Part shown: piece by piece, positions 63,745 through 64,000 of the stretch
Layout of the letters: each line of letters begins with the position of its first letter
Numbering within the stretch: position 1 is the stretch's first letter
NCBI RefSeq assembly: GCF_024700075.1
Contig: NZ_JAJONE010000007.1
Span: 92,066-156,065, forward strand
DNA length: 64,000 nt
Origin: Hymenobacter sp. J193
GTDB lineage: Bacteria > Bacteroidota > Bacteroidia > Cytophagales > Hymenobacteraceae
Direction of reading: 5' to 3'
Notes under the pieces: generated by a model
The model's database searches: none
What the model was told of the DNA's origin: nothing
The model's input: the letters and a program-made list of their open reading frames with translations, nothing else
Translations under genes and position numbers: made by a program

Positions 63745-64000
63745 ATGCCTTCTTTCCGCGCCCCCGGCCCGCTGTTTCGTGAACCTGCTGGCTCGCCTAC
63801 CGCTACTGCTCTCACCCCAGGCGGCAGCCCGCGCTACGTGTACCTGATTGCGACGGTGGCGGCCTTGGGAGGCCTGCTGTTTGGCTTCGACACGGCCATC
63901 ATCAACGGGGCTCTGATTTTTCTGAAGAAGGACTTCAACCTCAGTGACGCCGAAACGGAATGGGCGGCCAGCAGCATCCTGTTTGGGGCGGTGATTGGGG
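63745..64000 (+). CDS. MFS sugar porter, 5' part only (runs off the window)
   Basis: The first 85 codons of a sugar porter family transporter. After a proline-rich cytoplasmic leader comes YVYLIATVAALGGLLFGFDT and AIINGALIFLKKDF, the family's first helix signature (GGLLFGFD.....G), then WAASSILFGAVIG in the second helix. It should import a hexose into the cytoplasm with protons. It follows the DeoR-type gene by 146 bp. Confidence 0.88.
   Translation, partial: MPSFRAPGPLFREPAGSPTATALTPGGSPRYVYLIATVAALGGLLFGFDTAIINGALIFLKKDFNLSDAETEWAASSILFGAVIG

Overview
The window looks like a chromosomal segment of a high-GC Bacteroidota bacterium, most likely Hymenobacter or a close relative (Cytophagales). 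The reasons are SusC/SusD pairs, type IX secretion sorting domains (PNPATD...), Bacteroidetes-style -7 boxes (TAnnTTTG), sparse Shine-Dalgarno sequences, and the pyrimidine genes pyrB and pyrC. No tRNA, rRNA or CRISPR array was seen.

Layout. 1-9.8 kb is an accessory region: a tandem-repeat hypothetical protein, a DUF6794 protein, a truncated gene, a complete 4,450-bp Tn3-family transposon (2136-6585, perfect 38-bp inverted repeats, tnpA/tnpR plus a DUF416 cargo gene), a parA plus small partner operon with about 16 phased AAGTAGAGAA repeats upstream, and an IS982-like transposase remnant. 9.8-14.8 kb holds a WG-repeat lipoprotein, a WGR/propeller-like protein, pyrC, pyrB and a candidate small RNA.

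14.8-40.8 kb is a beta-mannan utilisation locus: three GH26 mannanases, an AraC regulator, an SSS transporter, a mannosylglucose phosphorylase (GH130), an AGE-family 2-epimerase, SusC/SusD, a surface lipoprotein, a DUF5060/GH5-type enzyme, two GH2 enzymes, a carboxylesterase and a cupin related to mannose-6-phosphate isomerase. The inferred route is: cell-surface GH26 cuts mannan, SusCD imports oligosaccharides, periplasmic GH26/GH5/GH2 trim them, SSS brings mannobiose into the cytoplasm, the epimerase makes mannosylglucose, and GH130 releases mannose-1-phosphate and glucose.

40.8-42.9 kb separates the two sugar loci. It has a tyrosine recombinase with a lox-like palindrome just upstream and an intact IS5-family element with a TTA target duplication. 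43.6-60.6 kb is an alpha-mannan locus: ECF sigma factor, FecR anti-sigma factor, STN-containing SusC, SusD, SusE-like lipoprotein, two GH76 endo-alpha-1,6-mannanases, a GH125 exo-alpha-1,6-mannosidase, a FucP-type MFS sugar transporter, a DUF4965/glutaminase-like enzyme and a second cupin. 61-64 kb holds a class I mannose-6-phosphate isomerase, a DeoR regulator and the start of a sugar porter.

Caution on sequence quality: seven genes that otherwise look intact carry nine single-base frameshifts, most of them in G, C or T runs and denser towards the right end. In every case one base restores a full-length family protein. These look more like base-call errors than real decay, so the genes are annotated across the shift.
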